NCBI RefSeq assembly: GCF_026343115.1
Contig: NZ_JAPEMC010000001.1
Coordinates: forward strand, 2,294,001 to 2,358,000
Source: Streptomyces sp. NBC_00102
Lineage (GTDB): Bacteria > Actinomycetota > Actinomycetes > Streptomycetales > Streptomycetaceae
DNA length: 64,000 bases
Direction of reading: 5' to 3'
The stretch's first letter is position 1. Each line of letters opens with the position of its first letter. A model generated the notes under the pieces. It did no database searches. It was not told the origin of the DNA and saw only the letters and a list, made by a program, of their open reading frames with translations. Below, piece by piece: positions 33,792-42,520 of the stretch. Position numbers and translations under genes: made by a program.

Positions 33792-34898
33792 TTACTTCTC
33801 GCCCTGCTTCCGCCAGCGGATGCCCGCCTCGATGAAGCCGTCGATCTCACCGTTGAAGACCGCTTCGGGGTTGCCCATCTCGAACTCCGTACGAAGGTCC
33901 TTGACCATCTGGTACGGGTGCAGGACGTACGAACGCATCTGGTTGCCCCAGGAGTTGCCGCCGTCGCCCTTGAGCGCGTTCATCCGCGCCTGCTCCTCCT
34001 GGCGGCGTCGCTCGAGGAGCTTGGCCTGGAGGACGTTCATCGCGGACGCCTTGTTCTGGATCTGCGAGCGCTCGTTCTGGCAGGAGACGACGATGCCGGT
34101 CGGCAGGTGGGTCAGTCGCACCGCGGAGTCGGTGGTGTTGACGCCCTGGCCGCCGGGGCCCGAGGAGCGGTACACGTCCACGCGCAGCTCGGACTCGTCG
34201 ATCTCGATGTGGTCGGTCTGCTCGACCACGGGCAGCACCTCGACACCCGCGAAGGACGTCTGACGGCGGCCCTGGTTGTCGAAGGGCGAGATCCGGACGA
34301 GCCGGTGGGTGCCCTGCTCGACGGAGAGCGTGCCGTAGGCATACGGGACCTCGATCGCGAAGGTGGTCGACTTGATGCCGGCCTCTTCGGCGTACGCCGT
34401 CTCGTAGATCTCGGTCTTGTAGTTGTGCCGCTCGGCCCAGCGCAGGTACATGCGCTGGAGCTTCTCGGCGAAGTCGGCGGCGTCGACGCCACCGGCCTCG
34501 GCGCGGATGGTGACCAGGGCCTCGCGCGCGTCGTACTCGCCGGAGAGGAGGGTGCGGACCTCCATCTCGTCGAGTGCCTTGCGGACCGATTCCAGCTCGG
34601 TCTCGGCCTCGGCGAGAGTGTCCGCGTCGCCCTCGTCCTGGGCGAGCTCGAAGAGCACCGCGAGGTCGTCGATGCGACCGCGCAGCGTCTCGGTCTTGCG
34701 GACCTCGGCCTGGAGGTGGGAAAGCTTGCTGGTGATCTTCTGGGCCGCCTCCGGGTCGTCCCAGAGGGACGGCGCCGCCGCCTGCTCCTCGAGCACGGCG
34801 ATGTCCGCCCTCAGGGAGTCCAGGTCCAGGACGGCCTCGATCGACCCCATGGTGGACGAGAGGGACTTCAGCTCTTCGGAAATATCGACGACTGCCAC
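33792..34898 (-). CDS. prfB: Peptide chain release factor 2
   Basis: RF2 (368 aa) terminates translation at UGA and UAA. It has the stop-recognition tripeptide SPF ([10 protein letters not shown]) and the catalytic GGQ in [17 protein letters not shown] near residue 245. The reading frame is continuous with no internal UGA, so the autoregulatory +1 frameshift of E. coli prfB is absent. GTG at 34898 gives the standard N-terminus [15 protein letters not shown] hexamer lies 6 bases before the GTG, suggesting a leaderless transcript. Confidence 0.95.
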   Translation of the reverse strand: MAVVDISEELKSLSSTMGSIEAVLDLDSLRADIAVLEEQAAAPSLWDDPEAAQKITSKLSHLQAEVRKTETLRGRIDDLAVLFELAQDEGDADTLAEAETELESVRKALDEMEVRTLLSGEYDAREALVTIRAEAGGVDAADFAEKLQRMYLRWAERHNYKTEIYETAYAEEAGIKSTTFAIEVPYAYGTLSVEQGTHRLVRISPFDNQGRRQTSFAGVEVLPVVEQTDHIEIDESELRVDVYRSSGPGGQGVNTTDSAVRLTHLPTGIVVSCQNERSQIQNKASAMNVLQAKLLERRRQEEQARMNALKGDGGNSWGNQMRSYVLHPYQMVKDLRTEFEMGNPEAVFNGEIDGFIEAGIRWRKQGEK

Positions 34899-35073
34899 GG
34901 GTCCAGCGTAACGGCTGGACGGGTGAAGCTCGCCCTCCCCCGGCTCCGGACGCCGTATCCCCTGCTCCGGCGGGGCCCCGGCCGGGTCCGGGGTCCGGCT
35001 TCCGGGGCCGGTAGCGTGCCGGACCGCCGGGCGACGGGGCGGTCCGGGACGGGGCGACCGGCGGGGTCCGGTC

Positions 35074-36318
35074 TCAGGGTGCGTCGGGTGCGGAGCTGCC
35101 GCTGTCCTGCGGGGTCGCTCCCGCGTCGTCACCGCTGGTGGCCAGCCAGCCGCCCACCGCGACCGCCGCGACGAGCACTACGGTGACCGCGCCCAGGGTG
35201 AGGCGGCGCTTGCGGACGGCGGCGGACTTGTTCCGGGCCGAGCCGGGGCGCGGGCGGCCGGGGGCGCGCGGGGCGCGGGCGGTGCCGAGCGGTCCGCCGG
35301 CCAGTTCCTCGGGGCCGGGCACGCGCATGCTGGTGTGGGTGTCCCGGTTGGAGTCGGGGGCCGAGCCGGTGACCAGCGGTACGGCGCCCCGGCGGCGCGG
35401 CTCCGCGTCGGCGGGGGTGTACTGCTGCTCGTCGTACTCCGGGCGCAGTTCCGTTTCTTCTTCGCCCGGCTCGTCCACCTCCAGCGGCCCGATGCCCGCC
35501 AGCATCGGCAGCAGCTCCCGCAGCCGGCCGCCCAGCTCTCCGGCCCGCAGCCGGGAGGCGGGGGCCTTGGCCAGGCACTGGACCAGAAGCTGCCACAGCT
35601 CCTCGGGGATGCCGGGGAGCGGGACGACGGTCTCCGTGACGTGCCGGCGCAGCACCGCGCCGGGGTGGCCGCCGCCGAAGGGGGTGAACCCGGCGAGCAG
35701 CTCGTAGAGGACGGTGGCGAGGGCGTAGATGTCGACGGCGGCGCGCGGCGGGAGCCCTTCGACGATCTCGGGTGCCAGGTAGTCGGGCGTGCCGATGATC
35801 CGGGTGGTGCGGGTGCGCAGCGGGGTGTCGATGAGCTTGGCGACGCCGAAGTCGGTGAGGAGTGCGGGGTGCGAGCCCCCGGGGCCGAGCGGGCCCTCCA
35901 TGTCGAGCAGGATGTTCTCCGGCTTCACGTCCCGGTGGACCACTCCTGCGGCGTGCGCGGCGGCGAGTCCGTCGGCCACGTCCGCGACGATCGCGACGGC
36001 GGCCTCGGGGGCGAGGCGGCGCTCGCGGTCCAGCCGGGTGCGCAGGTCGGTGCCGCGCACCAGGCGCATGACCAGGGCGAGGTCGTTGCCGTCGACGACG
36101 AGGTCGTGGACGGCGACCACGTGCGGGTGGTCGAGGCCGAGCAGGGCGGTGCGCTCCTGGACGAAGCGGCCCACGAGCTCCTGGTCGGACGCGAGGTCCT
36201 CGCGGAGGAGTTTGATGGCGACGGGCCCCTCGGGCCCGTCGCCGAGCCACACCGTTCCGGCGCTGCCGCGCCCCAGGATCTGGTGGGCGGTGTACCGGCT
36301 GCCGATATTCCGTGCCAA
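35074..36318 (-). CDS. pkaB: Membrane Ser/Thr protein kinase (PkaB-like)
   Basis: A 414-residue eukaryotic-type kinase. The kinase domain (~8-265) has [15 protein letters not shown] (ATP Lys), [14 protein letters not shown] and APE. A charged juxtamembrane segment follows, then one TM (~370-390) and a short Ser/Ala tail outside. TTG start at 36318 has GGGAG 5 bases upstream. There are no PASTA repeats, so it is not the PknB muropeptide sensor. Together with pkaA and the divergent FHA protein it suggests a phosphosignalling module. Confidence 0.92.
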   Translation of the reverse strand: MARNIGSRYTAHQILGRGSAGTVWLGDGPEGPVAIKLLREDLASDQELVGRFVQERTALLGLDHPHVVAVHDLVVDGNDLALVMRLVRGTDLRTRLDRERRLAPEAAVAIVADVADGLAAAHAAGVVHRDVKPENILLDMEGPLGPGGSHPALLTDFGVAKLIDTPLRTRTTRIIGTPDYLAPEIVEGLPPRAAVDIYALATVLYELLAGFTPFGGGHPGAVLRRHVTETVVPLPGIPEELWQLLVQCLAKAPASRLRAGELGGRLRELLPMLAGIGPLEVDEPGEEETELRPEYDEQQYTPADAEPRRRGAVPLVTGSAPDSNRDTHTSMRVPGPEELAGGPLGTARAPRAPGRPRPGSARNKSAAVRKRRLTLGAVTVVLVAAVAVGGWLATSGDDAGATPQDSGSSAPDAP

Positions 36319-36652
36319 GACTGCTCCCTCAGCGGCTGGCGGTGAACCCCGGTCGACAAAGTTACGCGGCGACCAGGGGGATGCGTGCCCCGGACGGCGC
36401 CAGCCTTCCCCTCCAGGGGCGAAATGCGGCGGTAAGGACCCCGAAGGAGTCGACAAAGGTACAGAGTTGATGCGGTGTGGAGACGCTGCCGAGACGGAGC
36501 GGAGACCTGGACCGGAGGGTCCGGGCGCCCGCGCCGGACATCCCGGGCCCTCCGGGCCCTCCGTCACGGCGGGGGACGTGCGTACCGGCGCCGGCACCGA
36601 CGCACGGCTCCTGATCAGGCGCTGCCGCCGCGGGTCGGGTACCGCCGCCCGG
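36319..36652 (-). other. Region between pkaA end and pkaB start
   Basis: No gene. It should contain the pkaB promoter. The decamer GTCGACAAAG occurs twice in the same orientation (36352-36361 and 36449-36458), 97 bp apart, upstream of pkaB; this could be a regulator site. No clear pkaA terminator is seen. Confidence 0.4.
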
Positions 36653-38365
36653 TCAGGCGCTGCCGCCGCCGAGGTCGGAGATCCAGTCCTTCACCGAACC
36701 GATGGCGTCACCGATCGCCTCCCAGTACCCCTTGCCCTGGTCGACCCAGTCCTGAAGCGGCGTCAACTCCCAGATGAGCCAGCCCGCGACGATGAGCAGC
36801 ACCACGGTGAACAGGCAGCCCTTGAGGCAGCCGAGCCCGGGGATCTTCATCGGGTTGGCGCTGCGCTGCCGGGGCTGGCGCGGCTCGCGGGGGGCGGGTG
36901 CCTGCGGCTGCTGCGGGGGTGCGTACTGCTGCTGCCTGGGCTGCTGCTGGGGTTGCTGCTGCGGGGCGTACTGCTGGGGCGCGTAACCCTGCTGCGGCTG
37001 CTGCTGCGGGTAGTTCTGACGCTGCTGCTGGTAGTGCTGCGGCGGTTGCTGCTGCGGCGGGTACTGCTGATGCTGCGGGCGCTGCTGCCGGGGCTGCTGT
37101 TGCTGCGGGGACTGCTGCGGCGGCTGCTGGCGCTGGGGGCGCCGGCGCAGCGGGTCGTCGGCCGGGTCGAGGTACTGGACCTGGGTCTGCTCGTTGCGGT
37201 CGCGCGCGGCCTGGAGCTGGGACTGCCACGGGTGGGCGGGGTCCTGCTGCGGCGGCCCGTCCGGGCGCTGCGGCACCGGCGGCAGCACGGCGGTGGGGTC
37301 GGCCGCGCCGCCCGGGCCGCCGGGGAACTGCCCGTGCTGGAGGACGCTGGTGGCGGCGTTCGGGTCGTACCCGCCCGCGCCGAAGGGGGCGCCGGAGTTC
37401 GGCAGCACCTGCGTGGGGTCGGCCGCGCCGGCCGTCTCCGGTACGGGGGCGGGCGCCGGGTCCGGGGCGAGCAGCGCGCCGACACCGTCGGCGGCGGCGA
37501 TCTGCGCGGAGTTGGCGTGCACGCCGATGCCGGCGGCGACGGTACGCAGCGCCCGGGCCAGGTTCTCGGCGCTCGGCCGCCGGTCCGGGTCCTTGCTCAG
37601 GCAGCGCTCGATGACCGTCCACAGGGGCTCGGGGACGGTGGAAGGGCGACGGGGCTCCTCGCTGAGGTGGCGGTGGAGCACTTCGAGCGCGGTGCCCCCG
37701 GCGAACGGCGGGCGGCCGGTGACCAGCTCGTACAGCAGGATTCCGGCGCCGTAGATGTCGACGGCGGAGGTCTGCGGGCGGCCCTCGGCGGACTCCGGGG
37801 CCACGTACGCGGGCGTGCCCACGAACTCGTGGGTGCGGGTCAGCCCCGGGGAGTCGGCGAGCCGGGCGATGCCGAAGTCGGTCAGCATCGGGCGCATGGT
37901 GCCGTCGCGCTCGTCGAGCAGGACGTTGGCCGGTTTCAGGTCGCGGTGGACGACCCCGTCGGCGTGGCTGGCGGCGAGCGCGTCCGCGATCTGTGCAGTG
38001 AGCAAGGAGGCGGCGACCGGGGTCAGCGGGCCGTTCTCCCGGAGGTAGCGGTGCAGGTCGGGACCGTCGACGAGGTCCATGACCAGGGCGAGGAGATCCC
38101 CTTCGACCACCAGGTCGCGGGTGCGCACGATGTTCTCGTGGGTGAGCCGGAGCAGCACGGAGCGCTCCCGCAGGAACCGCATCACCACATCGGCGTCGTT
38201 GGCGAGCTCCTCCTTGAGGACCTTGATCGCCACGGTCTCGCCGGGCTGCCCCGCGACGGCCGCCTCGGCCCCCGCGGTCTCCCGCTGGCGCGCTCGCCAG
38301 ACGGTGCCCGTGGCGCCGCGTCCGAGCGGCTCTTCGAGCAGGTACTTGCTGCCTACGGGCCGCAC
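36653..38365 (-). CDS. pkaA: Membrane Ser/Thr protein kinase with Gln/Pro-rich linker (PkaA-like)
   Basis: A 570-residue kinase: the kinase domain (~6-275) has GRGATGTVW, VAIKVL, HRDLKPANVLL, DFG and APE. It is followed by a long linker whose part ~385-490 is almost entirely Gln/Pro/Arg/Tyr. A TM segment lies near ~513-533 (GCLFTVVLLIVAGWLIWEL), with a ~35-residue Trp-containing tail outside. The GTG at 38365 has GGGAG 9 bases upstream. It resembles Streptomyces PkaA, and its kinase domain is similar to pkaB's, indicating old duplication. It is divergent from the FHA-FtsK gene. Confidence 0.92.
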   Translation of the reverse strand: MRPVGSKYLLEEPLGRGATGTVWRARQRETAGAEAAVAGQPGETVAIKVLKEELANDADVVMRFLRERSVLLRLTHENIVRTRDLVVEGDLLALVMDLVDGPDLHRYLRENGPLTPVAASLLTAQIADALAASHADGVVHRDLKPANVLLDERDGTMRPMLTDFGIARLADSPGLTRTHEFVGTPAYVAPESAEGRPQTSAVDIYGAGILLYELVTGRPPFAGGTALEVLHRHLSEEPRRPSTVPEPLWTVIERCLSKDPDRRPSAENLARALRTVAAGIGVHANSAQIAAADGVGALLAPDPAPAPVPETAGAADPTQVLPNSGAPFGAGGYDPNAATSVLQHGQFPGGPGGAADPTAVLPPVPQRPDGPPQQDPAHPWQSQLQAARDRNEQTQVQYLDPADDPLRRRPQRQQPPQQSPQQQQPRQQRPQHQQYPPQQQPPQHYQQQRQNYPQQQPQQGYAPQQYAPQQQPQQQPRQQQYAPPQQPQAPAPREPRQPRQRSANPMKIPGLGCLKGCLFTVVLLIVAGWLIWELTPLQDWVDQGKGYWEAIGDAIGSVKDWISDLGGGSA

Positions 38366-38859
38366 GTCATGCGCTCCCTGCTGTTGTGGGGACGGTGGTC
38401 GGTGAGGGCCCACTCTAATGGTGCCGAACCGGCCGCCGACGGGTCACGAACGGGCTGTGTTCACGCTGTGACCCGCCGGTTTCCGGCCATTTCCGGTTGC
38501 TCTCCGACGGCTGCGCGAACCCGCACGTGCCCCGCTCCGGGGAAGACGCGACGGACCACCGGCCGGTTGCCCTCGCGCGTCGGTACGTCTGCCCACGGCC
38601 CGGCCCGCTCACGCGGAACTGTCCGAACCCGGGCCAAGCAGGCGCTTTTGCGCCCACACCCGACCGATCAAGATCACTTATGCATGACCCGTGGGCGTGT
38701 TGCCCGTGGCAGGTGCGAGGATGCCTCCAGCACGGAACTGCGGGAGCGGGAGCCCTGCGGTACGTGACGACCCGTACCGGACGACGCGTCCGCGCCGGGT
38801 GGGGGGCATCACAGGGAGGTCCCCTGCCGGGCAACCCGCAGAAGGGACCGCTGACGGCG
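38366..38859. other. Divergent region between pkaA and the FHA-FtsK gene
   Basis: Nearly 500 bases without a supported gene. It must hold promoters for both genes. I found no good -35/-10 pair or palindrome. A rightward upstream start would extend the FHA protein, but the sequence before 38860 does not look coding. Confidence 0.4.
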
Positions 38860-41800
38860 ATGCAGATCCGGCTGACCGTCCTCGCGCCGCGCACCGGCCA
38901 CGCACCGGTGCGCGCGTGCGACGTCCTGCTCACCGCCCCGGCGGGCACCGCGCTCGCCTCGGTGGCCTCGGCCCTCGCCTCGGCCGTCCAGGGCCCCGAA
39001 GGGTCACTGGGCGGTGGCGCGGTGATCCTCTTCGCCGGGCGGGAGCGGCTGGACTCCCAGCGCCTCTCCGTCGGCGAGCCGCCGCTGGTCGACGGCGCGG
39101 TGCTCTCCCTCCAGACCCCGGGGGAGGACGAACCCTCCTCGGACGACTCCGTCCCGGCCCGGCTGCACGTGGTCGCGGGCCCCGACGCGGGCGGCGTCCA
39201 TCTGCTGCACGGCGGCCAGATCCGGATCGGCCGCTCCGCCGAAGCGGACGTGCCCCTCGACGACCCCGACGTCTCCCGGCTGCACTGCGCGGTCACCGTC
39301 TCCGGCGACGGGCGGGTGACGGTGGCCGACCTCGGCTCCACCAACGGCACCTCGCTGGACGGCGCCGAGATCGGCACCCGGCCCGTCCCGCTGTCGGCGG
39401 GGGCCCTGCTGCGGCTCGGCGAGTCCACCCTCCGCCTCACCACCGGACCCCGTCCCCCGGTACTGGCGACCGCCCCGGACGGCGAGGGACATCTGCGGGT
39501 GGCCCGGCCGGAGCCGGGCGCGCCCGGGGACGCCGGCCCCGAACCGGCCCACGCCCACGGCTCGTCCGCGGAGGAGACCCGCCCGTCCGGCCACGACTCG
39601 CCGTACCGCCAGGAGGACGCCGGACCGTTTTCCCGGTCCGGCGCGGAGCCGCCCCGGCGCGGCGGCATAGGTGCCTGGGCCCGCCGGCTCGCCGGTGGCC
39701 GCGCCGACCACGAGGTGCCGGACGCCCGGGGCGTCCCCGCCCCCCGGTCCGCCTCGGGGCACTCGGGGTTCCTGGCCCCCTCGGCCCCGGCCGGCACCTG
39801 GCCCGACCCCGCTGCGGTGCTGCTGACCGCGCTCGGCCCGGGCCCCCGGCTCTGGGAGCGCGACCCGGGCCACCCGGAGGCGCTGGCCCTCCGGCTCGGC
39901 ACCACCGACCGGGCGGAGCTGCCCTCGGTGCCGGTGACGGTCGGGCTGCGCGAGGCCGGTTCGCTCGGGCTCGCCGGGCCGTGGGAGCGCCTCACCGGGC
40001 TGGCCCGCTCCGCGGTCGCCCAGCTCGCGGCCCTGCACTCCCCCACCGACCTGGAGATCGTGCTCATCAGCACGGACCGCAACCGCACGGCGGACGAGCG
40101 GCGCACCGCCTGGTCCTGGCTGGGCTGGCTGCCGCATCTGCGGCCGATGCGCGGACAGGACTGCCGGCTGCTCCTCGCGTACGACCGTGAGCAGGCGGCG
40201 GCCCGTACGGCGGAGCTGGTCCGCCGGCTCGACGAGAGTCCGCTCGGCCCCGGCTGGCCGCACGCCGGGCGGGAGGCGGTCGCCGAGGCCGCCGAGGCCT
40301 GGACCGGTCCGTACACGGTGCTGGTCGTGGACGGCGACCCCGGGACGGCGGCACTGCGGGAGACGACCGCACGCCTCGCGGGGGCGGGCGCTGCGGCCGG
40401 AATCCATCTGATCTGTCTGGCGGAGACCCCGGCCGCCTCGCCGACCTCCCCGGTCACCGCGACCTACGAAGCCGCCTGCCACGCCTCCCTCGCCTTCCGC
40501 GAGTGCGGGGCGGTCGCCATGCTCAGCGGGGACGTCGCGACCGCGCTCCGGCTGCTGCGCACGGCCGGCGGCCAGGTCGCCGGGCACGGCACGGTGGCGA
40601 CGGTGGACGCGGTGTCGCCGGCTTGGGCGGAACGCTTCGGCCGGGCGCTGGCCCCGCTGCGGGACGAGGGCCCCGGCGGCGCCGCCGACCTCGCGAAGAC
40701 GGCCGCGCTGCCGCCCTCGGCCCGGCTGCTGGACGAACTGGGTCTGGCCAGGGCCACCCCGGCCTCGCTGATGGCCCGCTGGGCTTCCACGGCCGAACGC
40801 CAGCCCGGCGCCTCGGTCCGGCAGACCCCCACCCCCACGTCGGGGCGGTACCGCGACCCCCAGGACACCCCGAGCCCCGGCCGCACCCTCAGCACCGGCC
40901 CGCTCCGCACCACCCCGCCCGCCGACGGCCGGCGCCCGGACTCCCCCGACTCCGGGCGCACCCCGTACCCGTCCCGCCCGGACGCCCGCACGGACTCGGG
41001 CCGCACTCCGTACCCCGGCGCCCCCGACACCCGCACGGACTCCGGCCGCACCCCGTACCCCGGCGCCCCCGACACCCGCACGGACTCCGGCCGCACCCCG
41101 TACCCCGGCGCCACGGCGCGCGGTACGGGCGACACGCCGTACCCGGGGTCGGGACCGCGTACGGACTCCGGGCGTACCCCGTACCCCGCGACCGCCGCAC
41201 CGGCCTCCGCCGGTGAGGGGGCCGGCGGGCAGGCCGGGCGGCCGGTGGTGGTGCTGGGGGCCGGTCCCCGGGGGCCGGTGAGCGTGGACCTCGCCGACGA
41301 GGGGCCGCACCTGCTCATCGAGGGACCCGCCGGCAGCGGGCGTACCGAGTTGCTGCGGGCGGTCGCCGCCTCGCTCGCCTCGGCCGCCCGTCCCGACCGG
41401 CTCGGCATCCTGCTGGTGGACGGTGCCGGTGCCGGTGCGGGCGGGGAGAGCGGCGAGCCGGGTGAGGGGCTGCGGCCCTGCACCGAGCTGCCGCACGTCT
41501 TCTCCCATCTGTCGGCCTCCGACCCGGTCCGGATGCGGGAGTTCGCCCGGGCACTCGGCGGTGAGCTGAAGCGCCGCGCCGAACTGCTCGACGGACTGGA
41601 CTTCACCGAGTGGCACATCCGGCAGGAGGTCTCCCGGCGGCTCGTGGGCCAGCGTCCGCCGGGCTCCTCCGAGCAGCGCGGCAACCCCGACGGTCCGGCG
41701 GCCTCCTCCACCACCGGCACCCTGCGGCTGCGAACCACCGACCCGCGCGCGGCGGACCCGGGTCCGTCGCCGCTGCCCCGGCTGGTGGTGCTCGCCGACG

Positions 41801-42300
41801 ACTTCGACGCGCTGGTCGCCCCGTCGCTCGGCAGCCCGGGCCGGCCGGCCGCCGGGTCCGTGGTGCGGGCGCTGGAGGCAGTGGCGCGGGACGGCGCCAG
41901 GCTCGGGGTGCATCTGGTGGCCGCCTCGGGCCGCCCGGACCGTACCGAGGACACCGAGCTGGCGCGCGGTGCCCGGCTGCGGATCGTGCTGGACGCGCCG
42001 GTGCTGCCGCCGTCGCCGGACGAACCGGCGCCGGGGCGGGGCAGGCTGGGGCATCCGGACGGCCGGGTCACCCCGTTCCAGGGCGGCAGGGTGACCGGCC
42101 GCATCCCGCGCACCGCGACCCTGCGTCCGACCGTGGTGCCGCTGGAGTGGGAGCGGATGGGCGATCCGCCGACCCGCCGCCCGGTACGCGAACTGGGCAA
42201 CGGCCCCACCGACCTGGCGCTCCTGGCCAGTGCGCTGGAGCGCGCGGCGCGCTCGGTGAACGCCGAACGGCTGCCCCCGTTGCCGCCGGTCTCCTCGTGA
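38860..42300 (+). CDS. FHA domain plus FtsK/SpoIIIE-like ATPase fold protein
   Basis: A 1,146-residue protein. A ubiquitin-like/EssC-type N-terminus (~1-90) precedes an FHA domain (~100-197) with the phosphothreonine-binding pattern GRS...SRLHC...STNG. A long mixed region has an internal degenerate domain (~310-640), then a low-complexity linker with 15-residue repeats (~710-755). The C-terminal FtsK/SpoIIIE-like domain has GPAGSGRTE (~825), where the Walker A Lys is Arg, and LADDFDA as Walker B (~977). The layout resembles EssC/EccC ATPases of type VII secretion, but no ESX partners are nearby. It is divergent from two Ser/Thr kinases, so FHA binding to their phospho-products is inferred. 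Confidence 0.85.
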   Translation: MQIRLTVLAPRTGHAPVRACDVLLTAPAGTALASVASALASAVQGPEGSLGGGAVILFAGRERLDSQRLSVGEPPLVDGAVLSLQTPGEDEPSSDDSVPARLHVVAGPDAGGVHLLHGGQIRIGRSAEADVPLDDPDVSRLHCAVTVSGDGRVTVADLGSTNGTSLDGAEIGTRPVPLSAGALLRLGESTLRLTTGPRPPVLATAPDGEGHLRVARPEPGAPGDAGPEPAHAHGSSAEETRPSGHDSPYRQEDAGPFSRSGAEPPRRGGIGAWARRLAGGRADHEVPDARGVPAPRSASGHSGFLAPSAPAGTWPDPAAVLLTALGPGPRLWERDPGHPEALALRLGTTDRAELPSVPVTVGLREAGSLGLAGPWERLTGLARSAVAQLAALHSPTDLEIVLISTDRNRTADERRTAWSWLGWLPHLRPMRGQDCRLLLAYDREQAAARTAELVRRLDESPLGPGWPHAGREAVAEAAEAWTGPYTVLVVDGDPGTAALRETTARLAGAGAAAGIHLICLAETPAASPTSPVTATYEAACHASLAFRECGAVAMLSGDVATALRLLRTAGGQVAGHGTVATVDAVSPAWAERFGRALAPLRDEGPGGAADLAKTAALPPSARLLDELGLARATPASLMARWASTAERQPGASVRQTPTPTSGRYRDPQDTPSPGRTLSTGPLRTTPPADGRRPDSPDSGRTPYPSRPDARTDSGRTPYPGAPDTRTDSGRTPYPGAPDTRTDSGRTPYPGATARGTGDTPYPGSGPRTDSGRTPYPATAAPASAGEGAGGQAGRPVVVLGAGPRGPVSVDLADEGPHLLIEGPAGSGRTELLRAVAASLASAARPDRLGILLVDGAGAGAGGESGEPGEGLRPCTELPHVFSHLSASDPVRMREFARALGGELKRRAELLDGLDFTEWHIRQEVSRRLVGQRPPGSSEQRGNPDGPAASSTTGTLRLRTTDPRAADPGPSPLPRLVVLADDFDALVAPSLGSPGRPAAGSVVRALEAVARDGARLGVHLVAASGRPDRTEDTELARGARLRIVLDAPVLPPSPDEPAPGRGRLGHPDGRVTPFQGGRVTGRIPRTATLRPTVVPLEWERMGDPPTRRPVRELGNGPTDLALLASALERAARSVNAERLPPLPPVSS
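40987..41114 (+). repeat. 45-bp coding tandem repeat in the FHA-FtsK gene
   Basis: Nearly identical 45-bp units start at 40987, 41032 and 41077 (last one partial), encoding RTDSGRTPYPGAPDT. Diverged copies of SGRTPYP flank them on both sides up to ~41190. Confidence 0.9.
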
Positions 42301-42421
42301 TTCCCGGCCGGGTCGGGGCGGACGGAGCTGTCCTCCTGACCTCTGTCCACGGGGTGTGCCTTTCCTCCTGAAACGACGTCACGAGCGGGTCACGATCACC
42401 CGCCCGTCCCCCACGGCGGTA

Positions 42422-42451
42422 TTGCGGGTCCTTCGCGCCTCGGCGTAGGAC
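42422..42451 (+). promoter_or_regulatory. Predicted promoter of the sugar ABC operon
   Basis: TTGCGG (42422-42427) and TAGGAC (42446-42451) with an 18-base spacer, leaving a leader of ~63 bases. Confidence 0.5.
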
Positions 42452-42520
42452 TGTGCCCACGGACGACGCGGTACTCGCACAGCGGCGTGCGGACGCGCGT
42501 CGCCGGGAAACGGGGAAGAC

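Noticed and set aside
36890..37140. Gln-rich stretch as a frameshift or sequencing artefact in pkaA
   Set aside because: The frame stays open on both sides, leading into a good TM segment, and CAG/CCG runs fit a genuine low-complexity linker.
38860..42300. Type VII secretion (ESX) locus based on the EssC/EccC-like protein
   Set aside because: No WXG100, EccB, EccD, EccE or mycosin genes nearby, and the P-loop Lys is missing.
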